Shown one piece after another: positions 25,801 through 35,249 of a stretch of DNA of 64,000 nt. The notes under the pieces were generated by a model that had not been told where the DNA came from, did no database searches, and saw nothing but the letters and a program-made list of their open reading frames with translations. Position numbers and translations under genes: made by a program. Position 1 is the stretch's first letter. Each line of letters opens with the position of its first letter. The stretch is from Flavobacterium anhuiense (GTDB lineage Bacteria > Bacteroidota > Bacteroidia > Flavobacteriales > Flavobacteriaceae): contig NZ_JUIV01000011.1 in NCBI RefSeq assembly GCF_004151235.1, forward strand, positions 102,904-166,903, read 5' to 3'.

Positions 25801-25994
25801 ATTTTCTGGTTTTGAAACTTAGTCGATTCTAAATGCAATAAAATTACAGTTTATAAAATTTCAAAACAACAGCTTTTATAACCATTATCCAATTTTAAAA
25901 AAAAATAGGGAGATTTTAAAAACCAATACTACTTCATTTTCAAATTTAGCATTTTTAGTTTATGCTTTTAATGACTTTGTAGAAGGTCAGAAGA

Positions 25995-26432
25995 TTATTG
26001 CTCAAAAACCACTTTTTTGTCTGTTTTTGCTGTTTTCACAACATCATAAGGTCTGGAAGATTTCTTAGTAAGATTTCCATTTTTAAGTTTTTCAACCTTT
26101 ACAATTATAGTATTTCGATTTTCGGTCATTTCTACAATATCGATCGAATGTCCGTCATTTGGTTGCGTTTTATCAATAACAGCAATAACTTGATATTGGC
26201 TAAAATCAATATTCATGTTTATTGCATTTTTAGAAATGTTCATTTCTTTCATGAAGTTATTCCAAGTTTTGGCGTCTTTAATAACCACATGTCTTTGGGC
26301 AATGCTTTTATCATTAGGAAAAGAATCTCCTTTGGCTACTAATGCAAATGGAACGTCAGACTGTGGTAATTCATCATTATCACAGCTAGTCAGCAAAAGC
26401 AGAACGCTAAATATTAATAGAATCTGTTTCAT
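25995..26432 (-). CDS. Lipoprotein, PrcB-like C-terminal domain
   Basis: 145 residues. The signal peptide ends in the lipobox LLTSC (Cys at about residue 17), so it should be a lipoprotein. The mature domain contains VIKDAKTWNNFMKEM, NIDFSQYQVIAVIDKTQPNDGHSIDIVEM and IIVKVEK. This resembles the PrcB C-terminal domain (protease-complex subunit family) described from Treponema. The similarity is by pattern only. No protease gene is adjacent. Function unknown. Confidence 0.65.
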   Translation of the reverse strand: MKQILLIFSVLLLLTSCDNDELPQSDVPFALVAKGDSFPNDKSIAQRHVVIKDAKTWNNFMKEMNISKNAINMNIDFSQYQVIAVIDKTQPNDGHSIDIVEMTENRNTIIVKVEKLKNGNLTKKSSRPYDVVKTAKTDKKVVFEQ

Positions 26433-26739
26433 TGTTTTGGTTTTAGCTAGGAAAACTTTCTTGTAAAGTATTATTTCTTAAACAGATGCACTTTTTTATA
26501 AATGGTTGCTTAAAGGTAGTCAATTTTTGACCAACTTTTTAATTTATATTGATAACGTTGATTTTTGTTAAAGATTGTAAGGACAAACGAAGAAAAACTA
26601 GAAAAATTGTATTTCACGTCAAAAAGACTACTTTGCAGGTTAAACAGCATAAAAAATAATGCAAATTAAACATGTTTGAAAAGGAACATTCAAATATTTC
26701 CCGCAACTTTGCAAAAGAATCTTTTAAATAAAAACTCAA
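26433..26739. other. Intergenic region, 307 bp, no gene
   Basis: Divergent spacer between the PrcB-like lipoprotein gene and the DMP19-like gene. It is AT-rich with no repeat array. A weak promoter for the rightward gene may be TTTG at 26675-26678 and CAACTTTG at 26704-26711 (spacer 25 bp). Nothing else is seen. Confidence 0.5.
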
Positions 26740-27279
26740 ATGGAATTCGGTAAAATCATTATTTCAGAAACGGCGGCAAATAGCGAAAATCCTCAAGATG
26801 TTGTTAATTCGAATATTTCGGTAATCAATTTAATGCGTGAAGAAAAAATTGACGACGATTTAATTCACGAAGATGCTTTAATGAGTTATTACTTGGATTT
26901 TTATGCATCTAAATATGCTGAAGGAAATTTTTCTAAGTTTGTTTATGATTCGGGTTGGAATAAAGAATTGAACGAATTAATTGAAGAAGGTTTGGCTCTG
27001 ATTGGCGCCGAAAAGCATTTGGATTTGTTTAAAGAACAATGCCGCAAATTGCGTTTGCAGAGTAATATTAAATTAGGAAAATTTCTAAAAGAGAAATATG
27101 ATGCTCCAAATGCTTTTAAAGATTTGCTAAATAGTAACGCTTATTTTGAATTGGATGAAAATCTGGCAGAACTGAATGCTACATTTTTAAAATCACACCC
27201 AGATACAGAAGTTCTTTCGGTCGAAGAAATGTTTAAAACACTGGAAGAGTTTGTAGGTCACGAAATTAAGAGAGATTAA
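26740..27279 (+). CDS. DMP19/DUF4375-like protein
   Basis: 179 residues, very acidic, cytoplasmic, all-helical by appearance. The central segment HEDALMSYYLDFYASKYAEGNFSKFVYDSGWN resembles the DUF4375 (DMP19 C-terminal) family, whose founding Neisseria member mimics DNA and blocks a repressor. Whether this protein mimics DNA is unknown, though its acidity is in keeping. It lies alone, upstream of a lipoprotein gene in the same direction (75 bp gap). Confidence 0.6.
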   Translation: MEFGKIIISETAANSENPQDVVNSNISVINLMREEKIDDDLIHEDALMSYYLDFYASKYAEGNFSKFVYDSGWNKELNELIEEGLALIGAEKHLDLFKEQCRKLRLQSNIKLGKFLKEKYDAPNAFKDLLNSNAYFELDENLAELNATFLKSHPDTEVLSVEEMFKTLEEFVGHEIKRD

Positions 27280-27315
27280 ATTTTAATTTTTCTGCTAAGG
27301 TTTGTAAGAAAATTA

Positions 27316-27323
27316 TATATTTG
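27316..27323 (+). promoter_or_regulatory. Possible -7 promoter box
   Basis: TATATTTG fits TAnnTTTG exactly, 31 bp upstream of the lipoprotein ATG. The only TTTG upstream is at 27301-27304, too close (11 bp). Confidence 0.4.
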
Positions 27324-27354
27324 GAATGCCCTAATTTCTAACAAATCAAAGCCT

Positions 27355-28278
27355 ATGAAAAAAACGATTCTTTTGAGTACCGTTTTGATGTTTTTATTTT
27401 CCTGCGGGAAAGATGAAAAAGTTAAAAACGATGCTGAAACTCAGTATCAAGAACTACTTTCGGAGACGCAAGCGCATCTTGGTCACAATAAAAAGCCACT
27501 AAGAAAGCTCATTTTTAAAAATCTGGATGAAATTGAAGATTCAAAAGAAATGAATCTGCAGCTGCTCTCAAAAGTAGCATCAAACCTAAAAATTAAATAT
27601 TCAGATATTAAAATTAGCGAGACAAGTTCTATCAATTATGATGATCAAACCATTTTTTTTGTCCTAACGACCGTCGCGCACGATAAAAAAGCATTTAAAA
27701 CCAGTGATGACGATGAAGAGTTGGGAAATTATTTTCAGCGTAAATACTTATTTGTAAATCGTGAAGACGGAAGCGTAATTGCCGAAGAGTTTGACGATAA
27801 TTTAGGTTATTATGATAATGAAGCCATTCAGTTTTCGAAATCGCATATTCTGAAAGATTTGGTTTTTCTTAATGAAACGACTCCAGCAATTGCTTTTTAT
27901 ACCGAAGCGAGTGCAAGCAGCCGAATTGTTTTGTATTCGGAGAAGAAATTTACATTAATAACTTTGGCTGACAAGGAGATAAAAAAGGTTTTATACGAAT
28001 ATCCAATCCGATTGACCAATGGCGATTCCAACGGAAGCGGCACGTTTCAGATAGAAACTTTAGAAACCGGAATGAGTTTGTCAGATCATAAATCCAATGG
28101 TTATTTTGACTTGATCATTACCAAAAACTTTTCTTATGAAGAAGCCATTGAAAATGATTTGGAAAATGGAATTGCAGAAAAAAGCGATTTAAAAGTTAAA
28201 AAAGAAGTTGAAAAACTCAAGTTTAATGGAAGAGATTATGCTTTTCATAGAGACGACAGGCACCGTTTTCTAGAGTAA
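27355..28278 (+). CDS. Lipoprotein of unknown function
   Basis: 307 residues. The N-terminus MKKTILLSTVLMFLFSCGKD has a lipobox with Cys at residue 17. The mature part has mixed acidic helices and strands (e.g. DQTIFFVLTTVAHDKKAF, YFQRKYLFVNREDGSVIAEE). The pattern suggests a beta-rich periplasmic domain, but no family was recognised. A C-terminal VKKEVEKLKFNGRDYAFHRD follows. A weak hairpin terminator lies just downstream, so the gene is probably separate from serS. Confidence 0.65.
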   Translation: MKKTILLSTVLMFLFSCGKDEKVKNDAETQYQELLSETQAHLGHNKKPLRKLIFKNLDEIEDSKEMNLQLLSKVASNLKIKYSDIKISETSSINYDDQTIFFVLTTVAHDKKAFKTSDDDEELGNYFQRKYLFVNREDGSVIAEEFDDNLGYYDNEAIQFSKSHILKDLVFLNETTPAIAFYTEASASSRIVLYSEKKFTLITLADKEIKKVLYEYPIRLTNGDSNGSGTFQIETLETGMSLSDHKSNGYFDLIITKNFSYEEAIENDLENGIAEKSDLKVKKEVEKLKFNGRDYAFHRDDRHRFLE

Positions 28279-28304
28279 AACACATAAATTTCAAAAATAA
28301 CATC

Positions 28305-28326
28305 AAGAGCACTTTACGGTGCTTTT
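28305..28326 (+). terminator. Weak terminator hairpin before serS
   Basis: A short stem with AGCAC and GTGCT arms around a 6-nt loop, followed by T4, 27 bp after the lipoprotein stop. Confidence 0.45.
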
Positions 28327-28361
28327 GCTGTTTATAGGAGATTTCAGTTTTACTGCAAAAC

Positions 28362-28397
28362 TTTGACCTAATGTTAACAAACATTTCCTTAAATTTG
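28362..28397 (+). promoter_or_regulatory. Probable serS promoter
   Basis: TTTG at 28362-28365 and TAAATTTG at 28390-28397, with a 24-bp spacer. The -7 box matches TAnnTTTG exactly and lies 41 bp before the serS ATG; the spacer is one base longer than usual. Confidence 0.5.
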
Positions 28398-28437
28398 CTT
28401 CCGTTATAAAAAATACAATAGTTATAAAAAACAAGCT

Positions 28438-29709
28438 ATGTTACAAATTGCATTTATTAGAGAAAATCAAGAGAAAGTAATCAAAGCTTTAGCAAAACGA
28501 AATATCGATGCTAAAAGCGTTGTGGAAGAGGTGGTTCAATTAGACGAAAATCGTCGTGCTGCACAGGTGGAATTAGACAATACTTTATCAGAATCTAATA
28601 AATTGTCCAAAGATATTGGTGAATTGATGAAAGCTGGCGAGAAAGCTAAAGCAGCAATCTTAAAAGAAAAAACAGTTTCACTAAAGGAAAAAAGTAAAGA
28701 ACTGAGCGAAAAAACAGAAGCTTTGGCTGTTGAGTTAACCAATAAATTATACACTTTACCTAACCTTCCGGCTGATATTGTTCCCGAAGGAAAAACGCCA
28801 GACGATAACTTAAATGTTTTCCAAGAAGGAGATATTCCAGCTTTGCACGAAGGCGCACAGCCTCACTGGGAATTGGTAAAGAAATATGATATTATCGATT
28901 TTGAATTGGGTGTAAAAATCACTGGAGCTGGATTTCCTGTTTATAAAGGAAAAGGAGCAAAGCTTCAACGTGCTTTGATCAACTACTTCTTGGACAAAAA
29001 TACAGCTGCAGGATACAATGAAGTTCAAGTGCCTCATTTGGTAAACGAAGCTTCTGGTTACGGAACAGGACAATTGCCAGACAAAGAAGGGCAAATGTAT
29101 CATGCTGGAATCGACGATTTATATTTGATTCCAACTGCTGAGGTTCCGGTAACTAACTTGTTCCGCGATGTAATTTTAAACGAAAATGAATTGCCTGTTT
29201 TACAAACAGCCTATACGCCATGTTTCCGTCGTGAAGCAGGTTCTTACGGAGCACATGTTCGCGGATTAAACCGTTTGCACCAATTTGATAAAGTAGAAAT
29301 CGTTCGTATCGAACATCCTGATAATTCTTATGCAGCGCTTGACGGAATGGTAGAACATGTAAAAGGTATTTTGAAAGAATTAAAATTGCCATACAGAGTT
29401 TTACGTCTTTGCGGAGGAGATATGGGATTCACGTCTGCTTTGACTTACGATTTTGAAGTGTTTTCTACGGCACAAGATCGTTGGTTGGAAATCAGTTCTG
29501 TTTCTAACTTTGAAACTTTCCAGGCAAACCGCTTGAAATTACGTTTCAAAGACAAAGACGGAAAAAATCAATTGGCGCATACACTTAACGGAAGTTCATT
29601 GGCACTTCCACGTGTTTTGGCTGGAATTATTGAAAATTACCAAACTCCAGAAGGAATCGTAATACCAGAAGTTTTACGTCCTTACTGCGGATTTGATATT
29701 ATAAATTAA
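28438..29709 (+). CDS. serS: Serine--tRNA ligase
   Basis: 423 residues, the normal length. Class II synthetase charging tRNA-Ser. The N-terminal two-helix coiled coil (about 30-105, which contacts the long variable arm of tRNA-Ser) is followed by the catalytic domain. Motif 2 is TPCFRREAGSYGAHVRG and motif 3 reads HTLNGSSLALPRVLAGIIEN. The serine-site segment IPTAEVPVTN is also present. It is followed by a repeat-bearing spacer and lgt. Confidence 0.98.
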   Translation: MLQIAFIRENQEKVIKALAKRNIDAKSVVEEVVQLDENRRAAQVELDNTLSESNKLSKDIGELMKAGEKAKAAILKEKTVSLKEKSKELSEKTEALAVELTNKLYTLPNLPADIVPEGKTPDDNLNVFQEGDIPALHEGAQPHWELVKKYDIIDFELGVKITGAGFPVYKGKGAKLQRALINYFLDKNTAAGYNEVQVPHLVNEASGYGTGQLPDKEGQMYHAGIDDLYLIPTAEVPVTNLFRDVILNENELPVLQTAYTPCFRREAGSYGAHVRGLNRLHQFDKVEIVRIEHPDNSYAALDGMVEHVKGILKELKLPYRVLRLCGGDMGFTSALTYDFEVFSTAQDRWLEISSVSNFETFQANRLKLRFKDKDGKNQLAHTLNGSSLALPRVLAGIIENYQTPEGIVIPEVLRPYCGFDIIN

Positions 29710-29730
29710 TTTAGTTGACAGTCTCAGTCT

Positions 29731-29769
29731 CAGTTTTCAGTTTCGACTGTGAACTGTGACTGAAAACTG
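29731..29769. repeat. Hairpin of the CAGTTTTCAGT repeat family, left of lgt
   Basis: Perfect 11-bp arms CAGTTTTCAGT (29731-29741) and ACTGAAAACTG (29759-29769) enclose a 17-nt loop. Related sequence follows lgt at 30600-30672. It may act as a terminator for serS, although there is no T run. Confidence 0.6.
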
Positions 29770-29788
29770 CGACTAAAAATTACCACTT

Positions 29789-30634
29789 ATGAAAAACGGA
29801 ATATTAAATTGGAACGTAGATCCTGTCATTTTCTGGATCACAGATAGTTTTCCGTTAAAATATTACGGAGCTCTTTTTGCCTGCGGGCTTCTTTTAGGTT
29901 TTTATATTGTTAGAAATATTTACAAAAAAGAAAACCTTTCTTTAGATAATCTTGATTCCTTATTGATTTATGTAATTGTCGGAACCGTTTTAGGTGCTAG
30001 ACTTGGACATTGTTTCTTTTACGAACCTGATTATTTCTTTAAACATCCTATAGAAATTCTTTTACCAATCCAGAAGATTAAAGGCGCATATCAGTTTGTG
30101 GGCTATCAAGGTTTGGCAAGCCACGGAGGTTCGATTGGAGTTATAACGGCAATGATTTTGTACTGCCGTAAATACAAAGTGCAATTCTTGGGTCTTTTAG
30201 ATAAAATGGCAGTTGCAGTTCCTGTAACAGGTGCCTTTATTAGAATGGGGAATTTTATGAATTCTGAAATCTATGGAAAACCAACCAACGGAAATTGGGG
30301 AGTTGTTTTTCAGAGAGACGATTTGATTCCGAGACATCCAACTCAATTATATGAAGCATTTGCTTATATAATGATTTTTGTGATTCTATTTTATATGTAC
30401 AAATCAGAAAAAATCAGAAACGCACAGGGATTAATCTTTGGAACTTTCTTAACTTTATTATTTACAGCTCGTTTTATAATTGAATTTTTCAAAGAAAATC
30501 AAGAAGCTTTCGAGAATAGTATGCTGATTAATATGGGACAGATTTTGAGTGTTCCGTTTATTTTAATTGGTCTCGGATTGATTGTTTGGAAAACTAAAAA
30601 AGTCACAGTGGACAGTGACAGTTTGCAGTTTTAA
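29789..30634 (+). CDS. lgt: Prolipoprotein diacylglyceryl transferase
   Basis: 281 residues, inner membrane, about seven helices. It transfers diacylglycerol from phosphatidylglycerol to the lipobox cysteine, the first step of lipoprotein maturation. Visible family motifs are GLASHGGSIGV (conserved His), FIRMGNFMNSEIYGKPT (the Lgt signature with Arg and Glu) and FTARFIIEFFKE (conserved Arg). The last about ten residues (VTVDSDSLQF) are encoded by repeat DNA of the same family as the flanking spacers. Many lipoproteins in this window would be its substrates. Confidence 0.96.
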   Translation: MKNGILNWNVDPVIFWITDSFPLKYYGALFACGLLLGFYIVRNIYKKENLSLDNLDSLLIYVIVGTVLGARLGHCFFYEPDYFFKHPIEILLPIQKIKGAYQFVGYQGLASHGGSIGVITAMILYCRKYKVQFLGLLDKMAVAVPVTGAFIRMGNFMNSEIYGKPTNGNWGVVFQRDDLIPRHPTQLYEAFAYIMIFVILFYMYKSEKIRNAQGLIFGTFLTLLFTARFIIEFFKENQEAFENSMLINMGQILSVPFILIGLGLIVWKTKKVTVDSDSLQF

Positions 30635-30672
30635 ATAAGACTGAAAACCGCGACTGAAAACTAAAAAAAAAC
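30600..30672. repeat. CAGTTTTCAGT-family repeat overlapping the lgt 3' end
   Basis: The sequence repeats cagt/actg blocks (gtcacagtggacagtgacag, then gactgaaaaccgcgactgaa). The second part closely matches the spacer before lgt at 29756-29778. It begins inside lgt and supplies the last codons and the stop. Confidence 0.6.
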
Positions 30673-30678
30673 TGCAAT

Positions 30679-32460
30679 ATGAAAAACATATTGATGTATA
30701 TCGTTTTGTTATGTTCTGGTTTTGCGTTTGGCCAAAACGAGCAGCTGGCACAATATTATTACGATAAAGGTGATTTCGATAAGGCAAAGATCAGTTATGA
30801 AGAGCTTTTGAGAGCTGCGCCATCCAACACGCAGTATTTTTTAAGAACGGTCGATTGTTATCAGCAATTACAGCAGTTTGCTAATGCCGAAAAAGCAATT
30901 CAGGAGCGTTACAACCGTTACAAGCAAGGTGTTTTTTTGGTTGAGTTAGGATACAATTTTCAATTGCAGAAAAACGATTCGAAAGCTAAAAACTACTACG
31001 AACAGGCAATCGAAAAAATAAAAGTCAATCCGAATGATGTTTACGGAATTGCAAGTTCTTTCGAGAAAAAAGTTCTCTTGGAATATGCCTTAAAAGCGTA
31101 TCAAACGGCAATGCAGGTTCAGCCAAATTTCAATTTCAATTTCCAAATCGGAATGCTTTACGGTCAATTGGGTAAAACCGATTTAATGATCGATTTGTTG
31201 CTGACGGAATCTTTTACAAATCCACAAAACACTAATTTGATTCAGACACAATTGTCTCGATTTATGAATGGTGAAACAGATAATACTGCTTTTAAAGATG
31301 CCATGCGAAAAGCATTAATCTTAAGAACTCAAAAAGATCAAGACGTTTTCTGGAATCATTATTTAAGCTGGTTTTATGTACAGCAGAAAGAATTTGGAAA
31401 AGCATTTATTCAGGAAAAAGCCATTTACAAGCGGGAACCAGAATCTTTGATGAGTATTGTCAATTTGAGTCAATTTGCGATGAACGAAGGAGATAATGAT
31501 ACAGCGGAAGAAATTCTGAACTTCATTCTTCAAAACACAAAAGATTTAGGTTTGCTGATTCAGTCAAATGCTTATTTAATGCAAATTAAGATTGATAAAG
31601 CTCAAGAAAAAGATTATCCTGCAATCGATCAAGAATTAAAGCAATTGCTGGCAACTTACGAAATCAGTCCTTTTACCTTATCTTTGCAAATCATTCAAGC
31701 CCATTTTCTGGCTTTTAATTTGAAAAAGACTGAAGAAGGAAAGGCAATAATCAAAAAAGCTTTAGAATTAAATTTAAACGAATATCAAAAAGCCGATGCT
31801 AAAATGGAGCTGGCCGATATTTTGCTTTTAGAAGAAAAATACAATCAGGCGCTGATTTATTATTCGCAAATTCAATTGGATTTAAAGAATGATGTCATGG
31901 CTCACGAAGCAAGTTTGAAAGCCGCGAAAACAAGTTATTATAAAGGCGATTTTGAATGGGCCAACAAACAATTCAAAGAATTAAAAGCGGCAAACACACA
32001 GTTAATTGCCAATGATGCTTTGGAATATTTTCTTTTAATTAATGATAATACGGCTGCCGATTCGACTCAAGTTGCTTTGAAAGCATTTGCAAAAGGTGAT
32101 TTTTTAATTTATCAAAATAAAAAGCAGGAAGCAATTGCACAGTTTCAGAATATTTTAAAGACTTATAAAGGTCAGGAAATAGAAGCAGTAACTTTGCTTC
32201 GTCTAGGAAAAGTTTACGAAAGCCAGAAAGATTTTGCTTCGGCTTTAAGCCAATATCAGCAGATTATTGACAATCATAGCGACGGAATTTATGTTGATGA
32301 AGCATTGTTCTTCTCAGCAGAAATCTATAATGACGAGCTTAAAGATCCAGAAAAGGCAAAACCTTTATATGAAAAGGTAATTTTTAATCATCAAGACAGT
32401 ATTTACTTTGTCGATGCCAGAAAAAAATACCGCGAGTTAAGAGGGGATAGGAATTTGTAA
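30679..32460 (+). CDS. Secreted tetratricopeptide-repeat protein
   Basis: 593 residues. The signal peptide MKNILMYIVLLCSGFAFGQ is followed almost entirely by helical TPR units. The first is EQLAQYYYDKGDFDKAKISYEELL, and there are clear late units such as AITLLRLGKVYESQKDFASALSQYQQI in slightly varied form. It is probably a periplasmic scaffold for protein-protein contacts. A conserved position near lgt, rsmA and mgtE suggests an envelope-related role, but this is inference. No catalytic domain. Confidence 0.85.
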   Translation: MKNILMYIVLLCSGFAFGQNEQLAQYYYDKGDFDKAKISYEELLRAAPSNTQYFLRTVDCYQQLQQFANAEKAIQERYNRYKQGVFLVELGYNFQLQKNDSKAKNYYEQAIEKIKVNPNDVYGIASSFEKKVLLEYALKAYQTAMQVQPNFNFNFQIGMLYGQLGKTDLMIDLLLTESFTNPQNTNLIQTQLSRFMNGETDNTAFKDAMRKALILRTQKDQDVFWNHYLSWFYVQQKEFGKAFIQEKAIYKREPESLMSIVNLSQFAMNEGDNDTAEEILNFILQNTKDLGLLIQSNAYLMQIKIDKAQEKDYPAIDQELKQLLATYEISPFTLSLQIIQAHFLAFNLKKTEEGKAIIKKALELNLNEYQKADAKMELADILLLEEKYNQALIYYSQIQLDLKNDVMAHEASLKAAKTSYYKGDFEWANKQFKELKAANTQLIANDALEYFLLINDNTAADSTQVALKAFAKGDFLIYQNKKQEAIAQFQNILKTYKGQEIEAVTLLRLGKVYESQKDFASALSQYQQIIDNHSDGIYVDEALFFSAEIYNDELKDPEKAKPLYEKVIFNHQDSIYFVDARKKYRELRGDRNL

Positions 32461-32543
32461 TAGTAAATTCCAAAAATCAAATTCCAATAAGAAAAATTAG
32501 TAATATCATGATTTGAAAAGATTTAGGGAGTTAGAGGAAAAAA

Positions 32544-32584
32544 CTCAGAACCTTAGCATCTTAGCATCTCAGAACCTTAGAAAA
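32544..32584. repeat. 8-bp tandem array (CTTAGCAT type) directly before a start codon
   Basis: Five units: ctcagaac, cttagcat, cttagcat, ctcagaac and cttagaaa. The array ends 4 bp before the ATG of the DUF4286 gene, so it must form most of its 5' leader. Confidence 0.75.
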
Positions 32585-32587
32585 AAA

Positions 32588-32899
32588 ATGATTATTTACA
32601 ACGTTACCACAAACATACACGAAAGCGTTCACGACCAATGGTTAAAATGGATGCAGGAAAAACATATACCAGAAATTCTGGCAACTAATAAATTTTCTTC
32701 AGCACGAATTGTAAAAGTTCTGGTTGAAGAAGAAATGGGCGGAATTACCTATTCTGTACAATATATTACAGACAGTAAAGAAACGCTAGAGAAGTTTTAT
32801 ATCGAAGACGAACCTGAATTCCATAGAGAAGCATTAGGTTTATTTGCCGATAAAATGCTTTCTTTCAGAACAGAATTGGAGGTTATTTCTGAACATTAA
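32588..32899 (+). CDS. DUF4286-family protein
   Basis: 103 residues from MIIYNVTTNIHESVHDQWL. The open frame extends 75 bp further upstream, but that part encodes only the 8-bp repeat array. The whole chain (KWMQEKHIPEILATNKFSSARIVKVL, GGITYSVQYITDSKETLEKFY) is typical of the DUF4286 family, small ferredoxin-like alpha/beta barrel proteins of unknown function. It is often found next to rsmA in Flavobacteriia, as here. Confidence 0.8.
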   Translation: MIIYNVTTNIHESVHDQWLKWMQEKHIPEILATNKFSSARIVKVLVEEEMGGITYSVQYITDSKETLEKFYIEDEPEFHREALGLFADKMLSFRTELEVISEH

Positions 32900-32950
32900 T
32901 CTATAGTGTTCAGTTTTCAGTAATTAGTATTCAGTCAAAAGAAATTAAAT

Positions 32951-32974
32951 CTTTGTGTCTTTGAGCCTTTGTGG
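32951..32974. repeat. 8-bp array (CTTTGNGN type) before rsmA
   Basis: Units ctttgtgt, ctttgagc and ctttgtgg, followed by CAAAAAAAG. It lies 45 bp before the rsmA start. Confidence 0.65.
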
Positions 32975-33019
32975 CAAAAAAAGAATACTTTTGCAGCCTC
33001 GTGGCAAACAAGAAATGAA

Positions 33020-33805
33020 ATGGAAAAAGTAAAAGCAAAAAAACATTTAGGACAGCACTTTCTTAAAGACGAAAGTGTCGCAAAGGCTATTGCAGATACT
33101 TTAAGTCTTAAAGGATATGATGAGGTCTTAGAAATAGGGCCAGGAATGGGTGTGCTTACCAAATATTTACTTGAAAAGCCAATTACTACACACGTTATTG
33201 AGATTGATACAGAATCTGTAACGTATTTGGATGCACATTATCCAAAATTAAAAGACAAGATTATCTCTCAGGATTTCCTGAAGTATAATATAAATGAAGT
33301 TTACCAAAATAAACAGTTTGCCATAATCGGCAACTTTCCGTACAATATTTCTTCTCAGATTGTTTTTAGGACATTAGAGCTTAGAGACCAGATTCCAGAG
33401 TTTTCTGGAATGTTCCAAAAAGAAGTAGCCGAGCGCATCTGCGAAAAGAAAGGCTCAAAAACCTACGGAATACTATCAGTTTTAGCTCAGGCTTTCTATG
33501 ATACAGAGTACCTGTTTACGGTTAATGAAAACGTTTTTATTCCTCCGCCCAAGGTGAAATCGGGTGTGATGAGAATGACCCGAAAGGAAGATTACAGTCT
33601 TCCTTGTAGCGAAAAGTTGTTTTTTACAGTTGTAAAAACCGCTTTTCAGCAGAGACGAAAAACATTACGTAACAGTTTGAAAACATTAAATTTATCAGAC
33701 AATTTGCGAGAAGACACTATCTTTGATAAACGTCCGGAGCAGCTTAGCGTAGATGAATTTATTGAACTAACTCTAAAAATAGAAGCCAATGGAGTTCAAA
33801 GTTAG
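33020..33805 (+). CDS. rsmA: 16S rRNA (A1518/A1519) dimethyltransferase
   Basis: 261 residues from [18 protein letters not shown] longer in-frame start would add a stretch encoded by spacer DNA. Rossmann methyltransferase: SAM motif [16 protein letters not shown], and catalytic motif [14 protein letters not shown] (the NxPY/F motif for N6-adenine). It dimethylates two adenines in helix 45 of 16S rRNA during 30S assembly. Formerly called KsgA. Its last 17 bp overlap the mgtE start, so the two are cotranscribed. Confidence 0.96.
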   Translation: MEKVKAKKHLGQHFLKDESVAKAIADTLSLKGYDEVLEIGPGMGVLTKYLLEKPITTHVIEIDTESVTYLDAHYPKLKDKIISQDFLKYNINEVYQNKQFAIIGNFPYNISSQIVFRTLELRDQIPEFSGMFQKEVAERICEKKGSKTYGILSVLAQAFYDTEYLFTVNENVFIPPPKVKSGVMRMTRKEDYSLPCSEKLFFTVVKTAFQQRRKTLRNSLKTLNLSDNLREDTIFDKRPEQLSVDEFIELTLKIEANGVQS

Positions 33806-35138
33806 TAAAGAATTTATACATCAGTTAGAGGAGCTAATCAATAAGAAAAACGACAGTGAACTGGAAGTTTTGCTTAATGATCTGCACCATGCCGATATTG
33901 CCGAAATTTTAGACGAATTAGATTTCGATGAGGCAACCTATATCTTCAAGGTTTTAGATAGTGATAAAACAGCCGAAATTCTTCTGGAATTGGAAGAAGA
34001 TCTGCGTGAAAACATCTTAAGCCGACTTTCGCCAAAGGAAATTGCAGAAGAGCTTGATGAGCTTGAAACCAATGACGCTGCCGACATTATCGCCGAACTT
34101 TCGCAGGAAATAAAAGCAGAAGTAATCTCTGAGCTGGTCGACGTTGAGCACGCTAAAGACATTGTTGATCTTTTGCGCTACGACGAAAACACGGCTGGAG
34201 GTTTGATGGGAAAAGAGCTTGTAAAAGTGAATGAAAACTGGACTGTCTTGACCTGCGTGAAAGAAATGCGAATTCAGGCAGAGAATGTTTCTAGAGTGCA
34301 TTCAATCTACGTGGTTGACGATGAAAACCGATTAAAAGGAAGATTGTCACTAAAAGATTTATTGACTTCTTCGACCAAAACTCAAATTGGTGACGTTTAT
34401 ATCCGAAAATTAAATTTTGTAAAAGTTGATACCGAAGATGTTGAAGTAGCTCGTATCATGCAGAAGTACGACTTAGAGGCTATTCCGGTTGTTGACGAGT
34501 TGGGCCGATTGGTTGGAAGAATTACCATCGATGATATCGTTGACGTAATCAAGGAAGAAGCTGATAAAGATTATCAGTTGGCTGCGGGTATTACACAAGA
34601 CGTTGAGTCGAATGACAGTGTTTACGAATTAACCAAAGCGCGTTTGCCTTGGCTTTTAATCGGAATGGTGATCGAAATTGTGGCTTCTTTTGTTTTGAAA
34701 GGAAACGAAGGTACTTTTCAAAAATATTCTACTTTAATCATATTTGTTCCGTTATTATCTGCAACAGCAGGGAATATTGGCGTTCAAGCTTCAGCAATCG
34801 TGGTGCAAGGTTTGGCTAATGGAACTTTAAAAGATTTTAGCCGCGGTTATTTCACGAAAGAAATTACCGTTTCGATGATTTCAGGAAGTATTATTTCATT
34901 GCTTTTATTGGGCTATCATTCTATCATGTATCAGCAGTATTTAGTAGGATTTGCCATTTCTATTTCTATGATTGTGGTAATTCTTTTTGCCGCAACTTTA
35001 GGAACTTTGGTGCCACTTTTCTTGAACAAAAACAAAATTGATCCTGCGATTGCAACTGGTCCGTTTATCACAACGACCAACGATGTATTCGGAATCATGT
35101 TATACTTCGGAGTAGCAAATCTGATTCTTGGATTCTAG
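33789..35138 (+). CDS. mgtE: Magnesium transporter MgtE
   Basis: 449 residues, the standard length. The N-terminal MgtE_N superhelical domain (repeated ELDELD-type units, about 20-125) is followed by two CBS domains (about 130-255) that sense cytoplasmic Mg. Five membrane helices follow, with [20 protein letters not shown] and [20 protein letters not shown]. The Asp in the latter lines the Mg pore in the family. It overlaps rsmA by 17 bp. A Mg riboswitch was not found, as expected for an internal operon gene. Confidence 0.96.
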   Translation: MEFKVSKEFIHQLEELINKKNDSELEVLLNDLHHADIAEILDELDFDEATYIFKVLDSDKTAEILLELEEDLRENILSRLSPKEIAEELDELETNDAADIIAELSQEIKAEVISELVDVEHAKDIVDLLRYDENTAGGLMGKELVKVNENWTVLTCVKEMRIQAENVSRVHSIYVVDDENRLKGRLSLKDLLTSSTKTQIGDVYIRKLNFVKVDTEDVEVARIMQKYDLEAIPVVDELGRLVGRITIDDIVDVIKEEADKDYQLAAGITQDVESNDSVYELTKARLPWLLIGMVIEIVASFVLKGNEGTFQKYSTLIIFVPLLSATAGNIGVQASAIVVQGLANGTLKDFSRGYFTKEITVSMISGSIISLLLLGYHSIMYQQYLVGFAISISMIVVILFAATLGTLVPLFLNKNKIDPAIATGPFITTTNDVFGIMLYFGVANLILGF

Positions 35139-35249
35139 ATTTTTGCCACAAATTAGCCTTTTGCAGTGATTTAAAATCTCTAAAATCTGCGTAATTTGCA
35201 GGCGGAAAATGCTGTTTACCAACCAGAAATAAATTAAAGCCAAACCAAA

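Noticed and set aside
32544..32584. Short tandem repeats considered as a CRISPR array
   Set aside because: Units are 8 bp, contiguous and degenerate, with no unique spacers and no cas genes nearby.
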